Shown here piece by piece: positions 15,989 to 17,885 of a DNA stretch of 17,885 nt. Below the pieces are notes generated by a model. It made no database searches. It was not told the origin of the DNA and saw nothing but the letters and a program-made list of their open reading frames with translations. The position numbers and the translations under genes were made by a program. Source of the stretch: Thiotrichales bacterium (GTDB lineage Bacteria > Pseudomonadota > Gammaproteobacteria > UWMA-0217); the NCBI GenBank assembly GCA_024763135.1, contig JANTGD010000026.1, positions 1 through 17,885 of the forward strand, written 5' to 3'. How positions within the stretch are numbered: position 1 is the first letter of the stretch; each line of letters begins with the position of its first letter.

Positions 15989-16911
15989 GCTGCTTTCTCC
16001 TCGTGGTTATCCTGTCTGGCTCCTGTCAAAGCGAGATATCGTTCTTCTAGCGTATTTCGTTCAGCGTGAATTTCATCAAAAACCCAGCCATGGTCTAACA
16101 TGTCCTCCCAGACCTTGCCGATGGCCATATCACGACCAGGGTCGATCTGGAAAGTACACCAGGAGCCATCCTGACCAATCATATTGACCTGGGGAGGAAG
16201 ATATTGAACTTCCGGGATGCTTATCATGTGGAGGCGGTAACGGGGTTTCCCGGCATCGATAAGCAAGTGCTGTAAATTGTCTTCTAGCAGCGTTCTTCCT
16301 TTATCGATAATTCCGATGTGTGTACACAACCGTTCAACATCATCTAGCAGATGGGTGCACAAAAGGATCCCAACATCTTCTTTAGTTGCCAGTTTAATCA
16401 GAAGGTCATGAATCTCGCGGCGGCCACGTGGGTCCAGGCCATTGGTTGGTTCGTCGAGAATCAACAGCTCCGGGCCATGCACCAGCGCCCGCGCCAGGGC
16501 CAGGCGCTGTTTCATACCGCGTGAAAATTGTACGATAGGCTTGTTGCCTGTATTTGACAGGCCTACCCGTTCGAGCAACACGTCCGGTGTGCTTTGTAAA
16601 CCTCCATAGAAGCTGGCATACCAGACGAGATATTCCCGGGCGCTCATCCATTCGTAAAAGCCGGCAAACTCAGGCATGACACCTATGCGTTGGCGGATCG
16701 ACACGAGGTCCGTGTCTTGTTTGGAAAAGTGGTGTAGCTCACCTTTGTCCAAGTGATAGAGTCCCAATAGCAGGGCAATGGTAGTGCTTTTGCCCGCGCC
16801 ATTGGGGCCGAGCAGGCCGTAGACTTCACCTTTTTTCAGGTGCAGGCTGACATCCTTGAGGATAGTATTACCATCCAGTGTCAGTGCGAGATGATTAGCA
16901 TCGATCAACAT
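15985..16911 (-). CDS. ABC transporter ATP-binding protein (ABC-2 exporter)
   Basis: The 308-residue protein has Walker A GPNGAGKST (35-43), an ABC signature FSRGMKQR (129-136), Walker B LLILDEP (149-155), a D-loop NGLD (157-160) and the switch His187 in LLCTHLLDD. The position usually held by Gln in the Q-loop is Glu (VMPE, 78-81), common in this subfamily. A C-terminal extension of about 90 residues (from about 215) is typical of NosF/CcmA-like exporters. ATG 16911 has a perfect Shine-Dalgarno (AAAGGAGGT, 16918-16926) with a six-base spacer, the strongest in the window. It heads the unit ATPase-permease-accessory, and PepSY2 ends 96 bases upstream. It energises export by the permease. Confidence 0.95.
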   Translation of the reverse strand: MLIDANHLALTLDGNTILKDVSLHLKKGEVYGLLGPNGAGKSTTIALLLGLYHLDKGELHHFSKQDTDLVSIRQRIGVMPEFAGFYEWMSAREYLVWYASFYGGLQSTPDVLLERVGLSNTGNKPIVQFSRGMKQRLALARALVHGPELLILDEPTNGLDPRGRREIHDLLIKLATKEDVGILLCTHLLDDVERLCTHIGIIDKGRTLLEDNLQHLLIDAGKPRYRLHMISIPEVQYLPPQVNMIGQDGSWCTFQIDPGRDMAIGKVWEDMLDHGWVFDEIHAERNTLEERYLALTGARQDNHEEKAA

Positions 16912-17007
16912 ATGATTACCTCCTTTGATTATGAAACGAGGGCCGAATCGGTGGCCATTTAGAACTGCACACCGACCGGCTTTGAACCTGGCTAACCGAA
17001 ATTAGTA

Positions 17008-17529
17008 TCAGTCTCGATCGCGGCCTTCTTCGTCATCGTTGTCTTCCCAGAATTTCCAGCTGCCATGCTTGCCTTCGTCCCTGTCTTCGTTTTCAGTATC
17101 TGCCTCGTCATCGTTGTTATCTTCGGACTCGGCAGCCAGAAGACGTCCATCTCCTGCATCAATCTTGAGCTGTAGTTCCTGACCATCCGGTGTTAACTTG
17201 GTCACCTCCCAGATCAGAAAACCATTTTCTTCATCGAGCTGAAGCTCTACCACTTTGCCCGGCGCTGCCATATCAGCAATACCCAGGGCTTCGGAGGAAC
17301 TGATTCTTGCCATATTAGCCATAGACTTTTCGTTGGCATCACCGACCTTAACGGATCCGATCTGGACTTCTGTGGGTACCTGCTCTACTACTACAATATC
17401 CTCAACCACGATACCCTCGAAGGGACGGTCATCAGCGCTTTTGCTGTCAGCAAAGGCGTAAATACCGCTACCAGCTAAAACACCACCCATGGTCAGTGCG
17501 ATTACAGTTGACTTGAACTTTTTCATCAT
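17008..17529 (-). CDS. Secreted PepSY-domain protein with acidic tail (second copy)
   Basis: The 173-residue protein has a signal peptide (MMKKFKSTVIALTMGG, cut near AFA-DS at about 27-28). A PepSY domain follows with ISSSEALGIADMAAPG, VVELQLDEENGFLIWEV, DGQELQLKIDAGDGRLLAAES. The last 40 residues are acidic (EDNNDDEADTENEDRDE, then KFWEDNDDEEGRDRD), with a single tryptophan pair and little histidine. Alignment by eye with the protein at 7851-8324 gives about half identity over some 90 residues and the same signal/PepSY/charged-tail layout, so they are paralogues. GGAG lies 4 bases before the first ATG and 7 before the second (17526), which may be the true start. It likely has its own promoter, and a palindrome lies 23 bases before the start. 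Confidence 0.9.
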   Translation of the reverse strand: MMKKFKSTVIALTMGGVLAGSGIYAFADSKSADDRPFEGIVVEDIVVVEQVPTEVQIGSVKVGDANEKSMANMARISSSEALGIADMAAPGKVVELQLDEENGFLIWEVTKLTPDGQELQLKIDAGDGRLLAAESEDNNDDEADTENEDRDEGKHGSWKFWEDNDDEEGRDRD

Positions 17530-17544
17530 CTTTCTCCTTTAAGT

Positions 17545-17550
17545 AAAATA
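17545..17550 (-). promoter_or_regulatory. Possible -10 box of PepSY2 gene
   Basis: On the minus strand TATTTT lies about 15 bases before the start codon and touches the palindrome at 17552-17567, which would occupy the spacer toward the -35. No clear -35 is visible, consistent with an activated promoter. Support is by position only. Confidence 0.25.
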
Positions 17551-17551
17551 T

Positions 17552-17567
17552 CGTTTGAACTCAAACG
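17552..17567. promoter_or_regulatory. Sixteen-base operator-like palindrome upstream of PepSY2
   Basis: CGTTTGA and TCAAACG are perfect seven-base inverted arms with a two-base centre (AC on plus, GT on minus). It lies 23 bases before the PepSY2 start codon, next to a possible -10 box, exactly where a regulator would bind. The regulator is unknown. Confidence 0.45.
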
Positions 17568-17648
17568 TTGGGGAAAGTATGCGGGTTATAACCTTGCTGA
17601 TTGTTTTCCGTGACCTTACCGATTGGAAAGATTCAGCTTGATAGTAAA

Positions 17649-17885
17649 TCAGTCCAGGCGGATTGAGCGGAGAAGGATTAAGGCAGAAAGTGTTGCGATG
17701 GTGGCTGCGCTGAGGAAGGCCGTAGGGGCTCCGAGACTTTGCCAGAGCACCCCGAAGAGCAGCGCACCGGGCAATGCTGCCAGCCCGATGGTCATATGGT
17801 AGAGGCCAAAGGCGGTGCCTCGTTGGGAGGCCTGGCTGAAGTCACCGATCAAAGCACGTTCCGCACCTTCGGTCATAGCCAGTGC
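17649..17885 (-). CDS. MFS transporter, 3' part (5' end outside window)
   Basis: The minus-strand frame is open to the window edge, leaving 78 residues, so only the C-terminal end of the gene is present. The segment ALAMTEGAERALIGD with QRGTAFGLYHMTIGLAALPG is typical of the last two or three helices of a major facilitator superfamily member of the drug/small-molecule type. Two further hydrophobic segments (LLFGVLWQSLGAPTAFLSAA and ATLSALILLRS) follow and the protein ends RSIRLD. The substrate cannot be told from this part. It ends 119 bases before the PepSY2 start on the same strand. Confidence 0.75.
   Translation of the reverse strand, partial: ALAMTEGAERALIGDFSQASQRGTAFGLYHMTIGLAALPGALLFGVLWQSLGAPTAFLSAATIATLSALILLRSIRLD

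Noticed and set aside
1..17885. CRISPR array, tRNA, rRNA, integrase or intact insertion sequence
   Set aside because: I looked for regular direct repeats, tRNA-like cloverleaf ends, and transposase or integrase motifs and found none.

Overview
The window looks like a chromosomal segment of a gammaproteobacterium of moderate GC content. This is inferred from the gene families (YihY/BrkB, QseB/CopR-type regulator with histidine kinase, MprF, cardiolipin synthase, PepSY proteins, ABC-2 exporter) and from proteobacterial Shine-Dalgarno sites; no rRNA or other taxonomic marker is present. Apart from the truncated cation efflux gene at the left edge, every gene I can support lies on the minus strand, so the text below runs left to right while transcription runs right to left.

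Left part (1-6254): the 3' end of a CDF-family metal transporter (plus strand) converges on a YihY/BrkB membrane protein. Upstream of yihY is a dCache-PAS-GGDEF diguanylate cyclase with an intact GGDEF motif and RxxD inhibitory site. A roughly 700-base stretch without a recognisable gene (3492-4186), carrying two short hairpins, separates it from a two-component pair in which the response regulator gene overlaps the kinase gene.

Middle part (6382-12871): almost every gene points to the cell envelope. There is a phospholipid-N-methyltransferase-like SAM enzyme, a DUF4389 membrane protein, a small two-helix membrane protein, a secreted PepSY protein with an acidic, His-rich tail, and a likely operon DUF202/YidH-mprF-cls. 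MprF (aminoacyl-phosphatidylglycerol synthase/flippase) and cardiolipin synthase both consume phosphatidylglycerol, so this operon sets lipid charge. Its best promoter candidate lies inside a degraded alpha/beta-hydrolase gene.

Scar (12859-13537): an amino-acid permease start, with its own ribosome binding site, runs about 57 codons, suffers a frameshift, and then joins directly to an alpha/beta-hydrolase gene that has lost its 5' half. This is a recombination or deletion scar.

Right part (13828-17885): a COG4705-type membrane protein with a four-fold internal motif, a secreted or anchored accessory protein, an ABC-2 permease and an ABC ATPase form a compact run. Next comes a second PepSY protein, clearly paralogous to the first and preceded by a 16-base palindrome beside a possible -10 box. 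The window ends in the 3' end of an MFS transporter.

My reading is an envelope and lipid remodelling region, bracketed by two paralogous PepSY proteins and near a two-component system. The individual families are known. The least explained parts are the PepSY pair with divergent charged tails, the COG4705-ABC-accessory run, and the unannotated small membrane proteins. I saw no CRISPR array, tRNA, rRNA, integrase or intact insertion sequence.
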